From Rhodococcus sp. 1168 (lineage in GTDB: Bacteria > Actinomycetota > Actinomycetes > Mycobacteriales > Mycobacteriaceae): a stretch of DNA of 64,000 nt. The DNA lies in contig NZ_MKKY01000048.1 in assembly GCF_002091955.1 (NCBI RefSeq), forward strand, positions 90,591 through 154,590. Reading direction: 5' to 3'. A program made the position numbers and the translations under genes. The notes below the pieces were generated by a model, which was given only the letters and a program-made list of their open reading frames with translations, was not told where the DNA came from and ran no database searches. This document shows, piece by piece, positions 36,062 through 43,811 of the stretch. The first letter of the stretch is position 1, and the number at the start of each line of letters is the position of its first letter.

Positions 36062-36607
36062 ATGAAGTTCGAAGACCTATCGCCCGCCAAACTCGACCGA
36101 CTCGACACCTCCCTGCATGAAGCCGGTCATTGTGTGATGGCCGGTGGCCGGATCATCGAGGTGCGGATAAACGATGACGACCTCGAAACACCGGGTCACT
36201 GCATGCACGTCGCTGTTCCTGACGAGCGACAGCGTGAGGTCGCGTACAGCGGACTATAGGTCGCGACCCGCTGGCAGCACGGATCACGACTCGTGCTCTC
36301 GAACTTCCTCGATGGCTTGCGGCAGAATTCCCACCATTAGTACGACGTGGCGCGGAGCGATCAAGGTCCGCCGCGCGAAATCGAGAACACCCTCGAAGGT
36401 ATCTAGCCCGCGATCACGACGCTCGCCAAGCAGTTGTTCCTCGACGGCCGTGCGGGGCATAACGCCGTGCTCGCCGCACTCAATACGAGCGGCGACCGCC
36501 AGCACGACAACGCGGCGCGTGCGTCCATCCGATGCGGCGACTGGTCACCCGACGCCACGTGGCCGTCTCCAGGCTCTCTCTCGTGGGACGTCGAATCGAT
36601 CTGCTGA
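36062..36607 (+). pseudogene. HEAGH metallopeptidase-like gene with three in-frame TAG codons
   Basis: ATG 36062 (MKFEDLSPAKLDRLDTSLHE) opens a frame whose zinc motif HEAGHCVMAG resembles FtsH/M41-type peptidases. TAG codons at 36257, 36338 and 36404 interrupt it. The same frame nevertheless remains coding-like, with mostly G or C at third positions, through AITTLAKQLFLDGRAGHNAV to a TGA at 36605. All three TAG could be CAG (Gln) mutated once. The simplest view is a decayed gene, which also lacks the second part of the zinc site. Readthrough is possible but unsupported; no tRNA or release-factor evidence is in the window. Confidence 0.6.
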
Positions 36608-36632
36608 GCGATCGGCGTGGTTGACTCGCGCC

Positions 36633-37403
36633 ATGAACGACGACGCGCAAACTAACGACCTTGCATCGCCAGTCGATTTCGACGAGATCAAGAAGACGAT
36701 CGACGCGAACAACGCGGCAGCCGACCGTCTCTTCGTGCCATCTCCATTGATCGAGCGTCTTCTGTGGCAGGTCTGCGGGGCATGGGAAACCGTGATCGAG
36801 GAGGTGCGATTCTTTCACTACGTCCTCGACGAAGACCCACCGAACGAGCCGCCGTTTCCTCGGCCGGACGGTGAGAACGTCGCCCGCGATATGCGCAGAA
36901 TCGCACGAAAGATCAACCTGGTGCTACCGAACGACGCGATGTGGACTGCGGAGTGCAAGCGAGCAAAAACCATGCGCGACGACCTCGGACACATGCTTCA
37001 CTTCCGGTCAGTCGACGGCACGACCCCCGAACAGACCGTGACCTTCGTCCGAGTGCCGTACCGCGAGGCTGACGAGATGTCGACCGATGGGCCCTCCGGG
37101 TGGGCGCGACACAACCGACGAACGGTGACAATCACGGAACAGGACACACGGAAAGTATTGGCCGGTCTCGCGTGGGTCAAAGAGAGCATTTTCGGGCTGA
37201 GGAAGTTCGGTATGGAGTTCGCCACGTGGCCCGACGACCGGTCGATCGAAGACGTCCTCAGCATCTTGCCGTGGTGGGTCGATACGTGGGGTCCGCAGCC
37301 GGGCGACGAGGGATGGACAGCACCTACTATGCGGCAGATGCGCATTCACCCGAAAGCTGACTTCGACGCGTCACTCCCGCCCGACATGAGACCCGAGTTC
37401 TGA
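36633..37403 (+). CDS. Hypothetical protein with an RX4H (HEPN-like) motif
   Basis: 256 residues, start ATG 36633, 25 bp after the pseudogene stop. No family that I can name. Largely helical N-terminal half ending in KRAKTMRDDLGHMLHF, where R115 and H120 form the RX4H signature of HEPN ribonucleases and toxins. The second half (TVTFVRVPYREADE, VTITEQDTRKVLAGLAWVKE) looks like a companion beta/alpha part. A Trp/Pro-rich tail follows. HEPN assignment rests on a short motif and helical context only. Confidence 0.62.
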   Translation: MNDDAQTNDLASPVDFDEIKKTIDANNAAADRLFVPSPLIERLLWQVCGAWETVIEEVRFFHYVLDEDPPNEPPFPRPDGENVARDMRRIARKINLVLPNDAMWTAECKRAKTMRDDLGHMLHFRSVDGTTPEQTVTFVRVPYREADEMSTDGPSGWARHNRRTVTITEQDTRKVLAGLAWVKESIFGLRKFGMEFATWPDDRSIEDVLSILPWWVDTWGPQPGDEGWTAPTMRQMRIHPKADFDASLPPDMRPEF

Positions 37404-37416
37404 CGCGGGCGACGGG

Positions 37417-37949
37417 TCAAGACTTGGCAGCGAGTTCGACTTCCAAGCAATTTAGAACTCGCTGGCAATAGTTCACACCCGTGTGGCACATGCTCACGTA
37501 CGCGGCCACCGTGCGTTCGTGACGGGTGCGTCTTCCGCGGCCCGCGGCGCCAGCTGGGTCATGTCCATGTCGTGCGCAATCTCGTTCCGCGCTTTGAACA
37601 ATGGATTAGGATTGCGCGAGTCGATAAACAACTGACGTTGATCTTGTAACCCTAAGGCCGCGAGTGTAGCGATGACTTGCGTCTGAGACTGGAGACTGGA
37701 ACCTGTAAGACTCTCGATACAGGCGTCACGCAGGACCTGCTCGGGACTACCCGCCACCATTAACTTCATCAGTTTTTTGCCACGCGCAGGCACGGAACGC
37801 TCGACCTGAATCGGTATGCAAGAGCGGAGTGCACGCTTGAGTACCGAGTCAACCCCGGCCCCCGCAAAAACCACTGCTGCCCGAAACAGGTCGTGCTCGG
37901 CATGTGTGTGGCGACCGCGTCCCGCATCGCGCTTGGCCCTCAGTGCAGG
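37417..37949 (-). pseudogene. HEPN-like protein gene, frameshifted and without a start
   Basis: The longest open part (37494-37874) reads VVFAGAGVDSVLKRALRSC and ends LFKARNEIAHDMDMTQLAP, with R96 and H101 forming RX4H in the 126-residue reading. Coding sequence continues upstream without ATG/GTG (RAKRDAGRGRHTHAEHDLF) to a TAA. Near 37535-37545, in a GC-rich run, the frame shifts into one that reads HERTVAAYVSMCHTGVNYC and ends ELAAKS at 37417. A separate short frame FDGDLVEET lies before the TAA. I read this as a once-complete helical HEPN/DUF-type protein broken at both ends. Confidence 0.6.
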
Positions 37950-38156
37950 TTATGTCTCTTCGACTAGATCGCCATCGAATCATAGGCGCTGGCCAAGTAC
38001 CGCTGAGCGACATGCACGGGAGAACTTGGATCGACAGCAGTTGGTTCGGTCCTGGAGATTGGCCATGATGAAGGTTCTTCATTCGCGGGTTAAGTGCTCA
38101 CGAAGTGGCGAATTCCCAGCTCAGTTGCTCGGAGCCTGGACTGCATAATGCGCGGT

Positions 38157-39362
38157 TCACGGAAGGTGAAATGTGGCTCGTCCGTCGACAGCGTCACGGA
38201 GCGGCTGGGGGGCCGGTAAAGCCGAATTCGGGTTCCAATCAAAGAGAATCATGGCAGTGCCATTCAGCTGATCCCATGCCCGCTCTGGTGTGTAGGCGGC
38301 GAGCGCAGTAATCCATTTATACTTCGCATTCGGCCAGATCCGTTCAGCAAACATTGGCAACACCCAAGCCCATTCGAGTCTATGGTGCCCAAGTCCTAGG
38401 ACAATGATATTCGGTAGACCGTCAACGGTCTGCCGACGCTTCCGGTCCAGTGCCTTTCTCAAGGAAGTAGCGGCGTCATCGAACGCTCGCTCGCTGAACT
38501 GCGGACGCACCGAAAATCCAAACGGCTTCTCAACGCTCCCGACTGCACCCATTCCAAAGCCCTCGGCTGCCTGCGGACTGCCCGTCATCTCGTCGAAGGA
38601 TGAGAAGACAGGGAATTCGGCCCACCGCAGAGTTGCTTCGCCATCCGAGAGTGTGATCGTAATGGTCCCGTCCGTAGCCCTCATCGTGTCGACTACATCG
38701 GAGTTCACAATCGCCTCGATGTCGGCGCCCCCCACCTTGAGCGGTAAACCCAGTTCGACCTGGCGGGCCAACCCCGCACGCCCAAGGCGGGCTCTCAGCC
38801 TGAGCGAGATCTGCTCTTGAGCAGCATCCCAATCTCTCAACGATTGCCAATGCCACACAGTGACCTCGATGGCGATGTCGCCACTTGGAAGGCGGAAGCC
38901 GAAATCCGGCGACTTCGGCTGATCGGCCGAGCCAATTTTCTCGACGGGAACCATAGGCTCAAACGAGATCGGACTCATAGCACGCGACAGGATGAAGGCC
39001 ACTTCGAGCTCGGCTAACTGCTCAGCAAATACCGCGTCGCTCAGTTCGCTGAATAGCCGCTTGGATTTCTCAAAAAATATCGGCTCGGATCGGCTTGTGA
39101 CGTTTCTGCAGAGTCTGTGAAAAATACTTGCTATGTATATGAGGTAGCAAGCAGTTTGCGTTCCTTCCTGAGTCCACCAGACACGCAGTGGTCCAATCGG
39201 ATTGTCCGGCCAGCTTTCGATTTCCAGCTTTGCGAAAAGGTCTCGATAGACTTCCCGAGCGCCTTCGAGGTCATGCTTCCCGAACCGGGTTCCGTCAAGG
39301 TCGGGGGTCGTCTCGAAGAATCCACGGGGCTGAAACTCGTGATCGCTGCCGTTGTCGCTCAA
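38157..39362 (-). CDS. Hypothetical protein with PD-(D/E)XK-like motif
   Basis: 401 residues, no recognised family. Around residues 150-170 it reads KSPDFGFRLPSGDIAIEVTV, which resembles the PD-x(n)-E-x-K core of restriction-type nucleases with D153 and E166; the usual lysine is replaced by threonine. Before it lies a helical, Cys-containing region; after it a mixed alpha/beta region with IIVLGLGHHRLEWAWVLPM. It is flanked by low-GC non-coding sequence (37950-38156) and lies next to a HEPN-like pseudogene. Nuclease function is a motif-based guess. Confidence 0.6.
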   Translation of the reverse strand: MSDNGSDHEFQPRGFFETTPDLDGTRFGKHDLEGAREVYRDLFAKLEIESWPDNPIGPLRVWWTQEGTQTACYLIYIASIFHRLCRNVTSRSEPIFFEKSKRLFSELSDAVFAEQLAELEVAFILSRAMSPISFEPMVPVEKIGSADQPKSPDFGFRLPSGDIAIEVTVWHWQSLRDWDAAQEQISLRLRARLGRAGLARQVELGLPLKVGGADIEAIVNSDVVDTMRATDGTITITLSDGEATLRWAEFPVFSSFDEMTGSPQAAEGFGMGAVGSVEKPFGFSVRPQFSERAFDDAATSLRKALDRKRRQTVDGLPNIIVLGLGHHRLEWAWVLPMFAERIWPNAKYKWITALAAYTPERAWDQLNGTAMILFDWNPNSALPAPQPLRDAVDGRATFHLP

Positions 39363-39407
39363 CCCTGGCTCTTTCTACTTTGGCTTTCATACCATTAGCA
39401 AAGGTTT

Positions 39408-40487
39408 CTAAACGTTGAAGCGGAACTCCACGACATCCCCGTCGACCATGACGTATTCCTTGCCTTCGATCCGGACTTTGCCGGCTGCCTTGGCTGCGGC
39501 CATGGATCCGGCCTCGATGAGGTCGTCGAAGCTGACGACCTCTGCCTTGATGAATCCACGCTCGAAGTCGGTGTGAATGACGCCGGCGGCCTGAGGCGCG
39601 GTGGCACCCTTGTTGATCGTCCACGCGCGGGCCTCTTTCGGGCCTGCGGTGAGGTAGGTCTGCAACCCGAGGGTGTGGAAGCCTGCGCGAGCCAGGGCGT
39701 CGAGACCCGGTTCTGTCTGGCCGACGGATTCGAGCAGTTCGGCGGCAGATTCGGCGTCGAGCTCGAGCAGTTCGGACTCGATCTTCGCGTCGAGGAACAC
39801 AGCGTCTGCGGGTGCGACGAGGCGGGCGAGTTCGCCGACCTTTGCGTCGTCGGTGAGCACGCTCTCGTCGGCGTTGAAGACGTAGAGGAACGGCTTGGTG
39901 GTGAGGAGTTGGAATTCCTTGAGCAGCTCGAAGTCCAGCTTGTCCTTCTGCGAGAACAGCGTCTTGCCCTCGTTGAGCACTGCCTGGGCGGCAATGGCGG
40001 CGTCGAGCGCAGGCTTGCGGTCCTTCTTGATCCGCGCCTCCTTCTCCACGCGCGGGATTGCCTTCTCCAAGGTCTGCAGGTCGGCGATGGCCAGTTCGGT
40101 TTCGATGACCTCGATGTCGGCGGTCGGATCGACACGGCCGTCGACGTGCACCACGTCGTCGTCAGCGAAGACGCGAACGACCTGGCAGATGGCGTCGGCT
40201 TCGCGAATGTTCGCGAGGAATTTGTTGCCGAGCCCGGCGCCCTCGGAGGCGCCCTTGACGATCCCTGCGATGTCGACGAACGACACCAGTGCGGGCACCA
40301 GCTTCTCCGAACCGAAGACCTCGGCAAGCTTGCCCAGCCGCGGATCAGGCAGCGCAACGACGCCGACATTGGGCTCGATGGTCGCGAACGGGTAGTTCGC
40401 GGCCAGCACATCGTTGTTGGTCAGCGCATTGAACAGGGTGGACTTGCCGACGTTGGGCAGTCCGACGATTCCGAGGGTGAGGCTCAC
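39408..40487 (-). CDS. ychF: Ribosome-binding ATPase/GTPase YchF
   Basis: 359 residues. Obg-family P-loop GLPNVGKSTLFNAL at 9-22, switch region NYPFATIEPNVG, DIAGIVKGASEG, and NxxE-type specificity loop FLYVFNADES that favours ATP in characterised YchF. A coiled-coil domain and C-terminal TGS domain follow (AWTINKGATAPQAAGVIHTD). It is universally conserved and linked to redox stress and translation. It resumes core gene order after the island, beside the 38157 gene with a 45-bp gap. Confidence 0.96.
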   Translation of the reverse strand: MSLTLGIVGLPNVGKSTLFNALTNNDVLAANYPFATIEPNVGVVALPDPRLGKLAEVFGSEKLVPALVSFVDIAGIVKGASEGAGLGNKFLANIREADAICQVVRVFADDDVVHVDGRVDPTADIEVIETELAIADLQTLEKAIPRVEKEARIKKDRKPALDAAIAAQAVLNEGKTLFSQKDKLDFELLKEFQLLTTKPFLYVFNADESVLTDDAKVGELARLVAPADAVFLDAKIESELLELDAESAAELLESVGQTEPGLDALARAGFHTLGLQTYLTAGPKEARAWTINKGATAPQAAGVIHTDFERGFIKAEVVSFDDLIEAGSMAAAKAAGKVRIEGKEYVMVDGDVVEFRFNV

Positions 40488-40641
40488 GGTCTATGGAGTC
40501 TACTTTGGCCCAATGTCCCGACAGTGCCCGGCCAGCAGTGACAGTCGGTGAGCCGAAGCGATGTCTCTGAGACAAGCCATCCCGTGGCGGAATATCGGGA
40601 AACTACGCAGGCAACGCCGCGCGTCCTGCAGTTGGAACGGT

Positions 40642-41187
40642 CTACATCGGAAGCCCAGGGAGACCGTCGATACTCGTCATGTTCTTCTGAGCGCGGTACT
40701 CGACCATCCCCTGCTCGCCCTTCTTCTCTGCATGGAGACGGATCAATTCGCGTTCGCCGATCTTGTCCATGACGGGAACGCCCCAGCCACAAGAATCGCT
40801 GATTCTGCTCACATCTACCGTGATCACTGCTCGTGTACTCGGACTGGTCGGATGGAGCGCCACCACTGTCTCGAATGCTGCATCACCCGGCAGCGAGACC
40901 GACCCTTTGCCGTGTAGACGGACTATTCGCGGACGACTGTCGAACGAGGCGAACATGACACACACTCGACCATTTTCTCGAATGTGCGCAATGGTTTCCA
41001 CTCCGCTTCCGGTGTAGTCGACCCAGGCGACTCGGTGATCGCTCAGCACCGAGAACGAATCATGGCCGCGGGGTGAGACATTGACGTGTCCGTCGTCGTC
41101 CAGCGGGGCAGTTGCAACAAACCACATCGGTTGCGCATCGATCCAAGCCTTCAGATTGTCGTCGATGATCTCGAATATTTTCCCCAT
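40642..41187 (-). CDS. Pyridoxamine 5'-phosphate oxidase-fold protein
   Basis: 181 residues from the ATG at 41187 (MGKIFEIIDDNLKAWID). Split-barrel flavin-binding domain with MWFVATAPLDDDGHVNVSPRG, ENGRVCVMFASF and RIVRLHGKGSV. This subfamily (about 180 residues, FMN or F420-binding) differs from true PdxH. Because the organism makes F420, either cofactor is possible. The preceding 154 bp holds no gene. Confidence 0.83.
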   Translation of the reverse strand: MGKIFEIIDDNLKAWIDAQPMWFVATAPLDDDGHVNVSPRGHDSFSVLSDHRVAWVDYTGSGVETIAHIRENGRVCVMFASFDSRPRIVRLHGKGSVSLPGDAAFETVVALHPTSPSTRAVITVDVSRISDSCGWGVPVMDKIGERELIRLHAEKKGEQGMVEYRAQKNMTSIDGLPGLPM

Positions 41188-41280
41188 GGCGCAGAGCATA
41201 ACTACGAGGGAGAACTTCACGAGCGATAGTTTCGTGGCTGCGCAACGAGAAACCGACTCTGCCGAGTCCGGGTGTGACCG

Positions 41281-41607
41281 CTAGCTATTGGCGACGATCA
41301 GCGCGATCAACAGGATGTACAGCAGGAAGAATCCGAAAAAGAGCCCGAGTGACAATTTGCCGAAGAATCCGGCGCGCTTCGAGGAGTACTCCGCGCCCTG
41401 GATGTCCCCGATCAACCACAGTGGGTGAACTTTCAATGCGTGGTTGAACGCCGAGATCGCCAGCGGCCAGAAGAAGATGACAGCGACCACTGCCCAACCG
41501 GCATTGGACGGCGGCATCAACGGTGTCTGCACATAGGGCTGTGCATAGGGCTGCGCGGACGGATAAGGCTGCTGTTGGTACTGCGGCTGCTCGAACGGAC
41601 CCGACAT
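41281..41607 (-). CDS. CD225/dispanin-type small membrane protein
   Basis: 108 residues from the ATG at 41607, preceded by GGGGA. A Gln/Pro/Tyr-rich cytoplasmic head (QPQYQQQPYPSAQPYAQPY) is followed by two transmembrane segments (about 38-56 and 84-106) linked by ALKVHPLWLIGDIQGAEYSS, the layout of CD225/DUF4190-like proteins. Function unknown. Similar proteins are abundant in actinobacteria, often near cell-division or membrane-stress genes. Confidence 0.75.
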   Translation of the reverse strand: MSGPFEQPQYQQQPYPSAQPYAQPYVQTPLMPPSNAGWAVVAVIFFWPLAISAFNHALKVHPLWLIGDIQGAEYSSKRAGFFGKLSLGLFFGFFLLYILLIALIVANS

Positions 41608-41769
41608 TTTCAATTCCCCGATGATCGATGAGAGTCGAATAGTACGACGCCGAACCGACGCCTGCGGAGCACAGGTTGCCGATGAAAGGAGACTCGGCAC
41701 GATCGGACCTGCACACCGATGGCCGATTTCCGCTAGCGCGGCGCATCCACCGGTGACACAGTGGATCGC

Positions 41770-43221
41770 ATGGAGTTGGACTTCGAGCGGTGCTATCGGG
41801 CCGTATCTGCACGTGACACCCGCTTCGACGGGCAGTTCTTCACGGCCGTCCGCACGACGAGTATCTACTGCCGCCCGTCGTGTCCGGCAGTCACGCCCAA
41901 GGCGAAGAACGTGCAGTTCGTTGCGACAGCCGCGGCAGCGCAGCAGGCCGGCTTTCGCGCCTGCCGACGCTGCCAACCCGACGCGACCCCCGGCTCACCT
42001 CAGTGGAACATCAACTCGGACTTGACCTCCCGAGCCATGCGACTCATTTCCGACGGTGCGGTAGAGCGTGGCGGCGTGGACTCACTGGCCGATTCACTCG
42101 GGTACTCCACCCGTCAGCTGACGCGGGTCCTCAGCGCCGAGATCGGAGCCGGACCATTGGCATTGGCACGAGCGCATCGGGCGCACACGGCTCGAACGTT
42201 GATCCAGACCACGACGATGACGATGACCGACATCGCCTTCGCGTCCGGGTTCTCCAGCGTTCGCCAGTTCAACGACACGGTCCGTGAAGTATTCGCGGTG
42301 AACCCCACCACGCTGCGCATCGAAGCCACCCGAACGAAGACCCTGTCCAGCAACGGGACCGTCACGCTCCGACTCCCCTACCGCCAACCTTTGGACCGCA
42401 CCTGGCTCGAATGGTTCCTACGCGGTCATGCTGTGCCCGGCGTCGAGTCCTTCGACGATCGAACCTACCGCCGATCCCTTCGACTCCCACACGGACATGG
42501 CATCGTCGGACTTCGGATCGAAGACGGCTACGTCGACACGACGTTGAGCCTGCGCGATATGCGCGACTTGGCCCCCGCCGTAGCCCGGGTCCGACGCCTG
42601 CTCGATCTGGATGCGGACCCGGAGGCCGTGGATACCGCCCTGTCCGCGGATCCTGCTCTGGCACCGAATGTTGCGGCACACCCGGGCATACGCGTCGTCG
42701 GAAATGTCGACGGCACAGAGTTGCTGTTACGGACCATGATCGGCCAACAGATCTCGCTGGGTGCGGCTGCCACGCATACCGCGCGCCTGGTCGAGGCACT
42801 GGGCGAGCGGATCGAAGACCCGGGCGGCGGCACCATCACCCGACTGTTCCCCGACGCGTCCGCCGTCGCCGAACACGGACACGAAGTACTCACCGGCCCC
42901 AAGGCACGAGTAGGCGCGATCATCGGGGTGGCCGACGCGATCGCGTCGGGCAAGATCGAGTTGCACGTCGCGCGATCGGCCGAAGACCTCGAACGAGACC
43001 TTCTCGCACTCAAAGGCATCGGCCCGTGGACCGCCCGATACGTGGTGATGCGCTTGCTGGCCGACCCGGACGTGCTGCTCGACACCGACCTCGTTGTCCG
43101 TCAGGGCGCCGAAGCTCTCGGGATCCCCCTCACCGATACGAGCCGATGGGCTCCGTGGCGTTCGTACGTCTCGATGCACCTGTGGAATATCGCACTCGAA
43201 AGAAGAGGACTAGGACTATGA
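41770..43221 (+). CDS. alkA: AdaA-AlkA fusion: alkylation-response regulator and 3-methyladenine glycosylase
   Basis: 483 residues from the ATG at 41770 (MELDFERCYRAV); a GTG three codons earlier is also possible. The Ada zinc/methyl-acceptor domain has cysteines in IYCRPSCP and ACRRC. An AraC-type HTH pair follows (DSLADSLGYSTRQLTRVLSA, split), then the AlkA N-terminal domain and HhH-GPD motif LKGIGPWTARYVVM with catalytic aspartate in LLDTDLVVR. It senses methyl-phosphotriesters and removes alkylated bases. Overlaps ogt by 4 bp. Confidence 0.93.
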   Translation: MELDFERCYRAVSARDTRFDGQFFTAVRTTSIYCRPSCPAVTPKAKNVQFVATAAAAQQAGFRACRRCQPDATPGSPQWNINSDLTSRAMRLISDGAVERGGVDSLADSLGYSTRQLTRVLSAEIGAGPLALARAHRAHTARTLIQTTTMTMTDIAFASGFSSVRQFNDTVREVFAVNPTTLRIEATRTKTLSSNGTVTLRLPYRQPLDRTWLEWFLRGHAVPGVESFDDRTYRRSLRLPHGHGIVGLRIEDGYVDTTLSLRDMRDLAPAVARVRRLLDLDADPEAVDTALSADPALAPNVAAHPGIRVVGNVDGTELLLRTMIGQQISLGAAATHTARLVEALGERIEDPGGGTITRLFPDASAVAEHGHEVLTGPKARVGAIIGVADAIASGKIELHVARSAEDLERDLLALKGIGPWTARYVVMRLLADPDVLLDTDLVVRQGAEALGIPLTDTSRWAPWRSYVSMHLWNIALERRGLGL

Positions 43222-43715
43222 CTGCAACTGCAGCCACCATCGACACCCCGATCGGACCGTTCACCGCCATAGTCGACGCCGACGGCTGCGTGCTCGCGTC
43301 CGGATGGACGGCAACCATCGAAGACCTGCAACCGCTGATTCATAAGTCGTTGCGGCCCAGCGATATCCGGATGGTGTCGAACCTCGGCAGTATCACCGCG
43401 GCAATCGAGGACTACCACCGCGGCGATCTCACGGTCATCGACGACATACCCGTCGCGCAACAATCCGGAGAATTTCTGATGTATGCGTGGAAAGTGCTTC
43501 GGACCGTTCCCGCCGGATCGCCGGTGACGTACTCGGAGTTCGCGGATATGGCCGGCCGCCCGGCTGCCATTCGCGGCGCGGCATCGGCCTGCGCGCGTAA
43601 CGCAGCGGCACTGTTCGTTCCATGTCACCGCGTCTTTCGCATCGGTGGGGCACTCGGCGGTTTCAGATGGGGTTTACCTGCGAAGACCTGGCTTCTGGCG
43701 CACGAGGCGGCTTGA
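43218..43715 (+). CDS. ogt: Methylated-DNA-protein-cysteine methyltransferase
   Basis: 165 residues. Acceptor motif VPCHRV and the DNA-binding AARGAASACARNAAALF-like helix (RGAASACARN) are intact, followed by GGFRWGLPAKTWLLAHE. It directly repairs O6-methylguanine. Its ATG overlaps the alkA stop (ATGA), forming a two-gene adaptive-response operon, probably autoregulated by the AdaA domain of the fusion. Confidence 0.94.
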   Translation: MTATAATIDTPIGPFTAIVDADGCVLASGWTATIEDLQPLIHKSLRPSDIRMVSNLGSITAAIEDYHRGDLTVIDDIPVAQQSGEFLMYAWKVLRTVPAGSPVTYSEFADMAGRPAAIRGAASACARNAAALFVPCHRVFRIGGALGGFRWGLPAKTWLLAHEAA

Positions 43716-43767
43716 GGATTGAGCGCGCCGACAGTTGGGTAGTACAGCCAACCGAGACGTTAGAGTC

Positions 43768-43783
43768 ACTCGGGTACCCGAGT
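43768..43783. promoter_or_regulatory. Perfect 16-bp palindrome upstream of the AI-2E family gene
   Basis: ACTCGGGTACCCGAGT, 29 bp before the GTG of the next gene and 53 bp after the ogt stop. Could be an operator or chance; no homologous site was found elsewhere in the window. Confidence 0.35.
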
Positions 43784-43811
43784 CCGAAGCCACCCGAAAA
43801 GGACAACCGAC

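Noticed and set aside
36257..36406. Pyrrolysine or selenocysteine recoding
   Set aside because: TAG rules out selenocysteine; there are no methyltransferase or pyl genes and the context is a decaying island.
36174..36632. N-terminal extension of the 36633 protein
   Set aside because: Ser/Arg/Thr-rich shadow composition; the real coding frame here is that of the metallopeptidase-like pseudogene.
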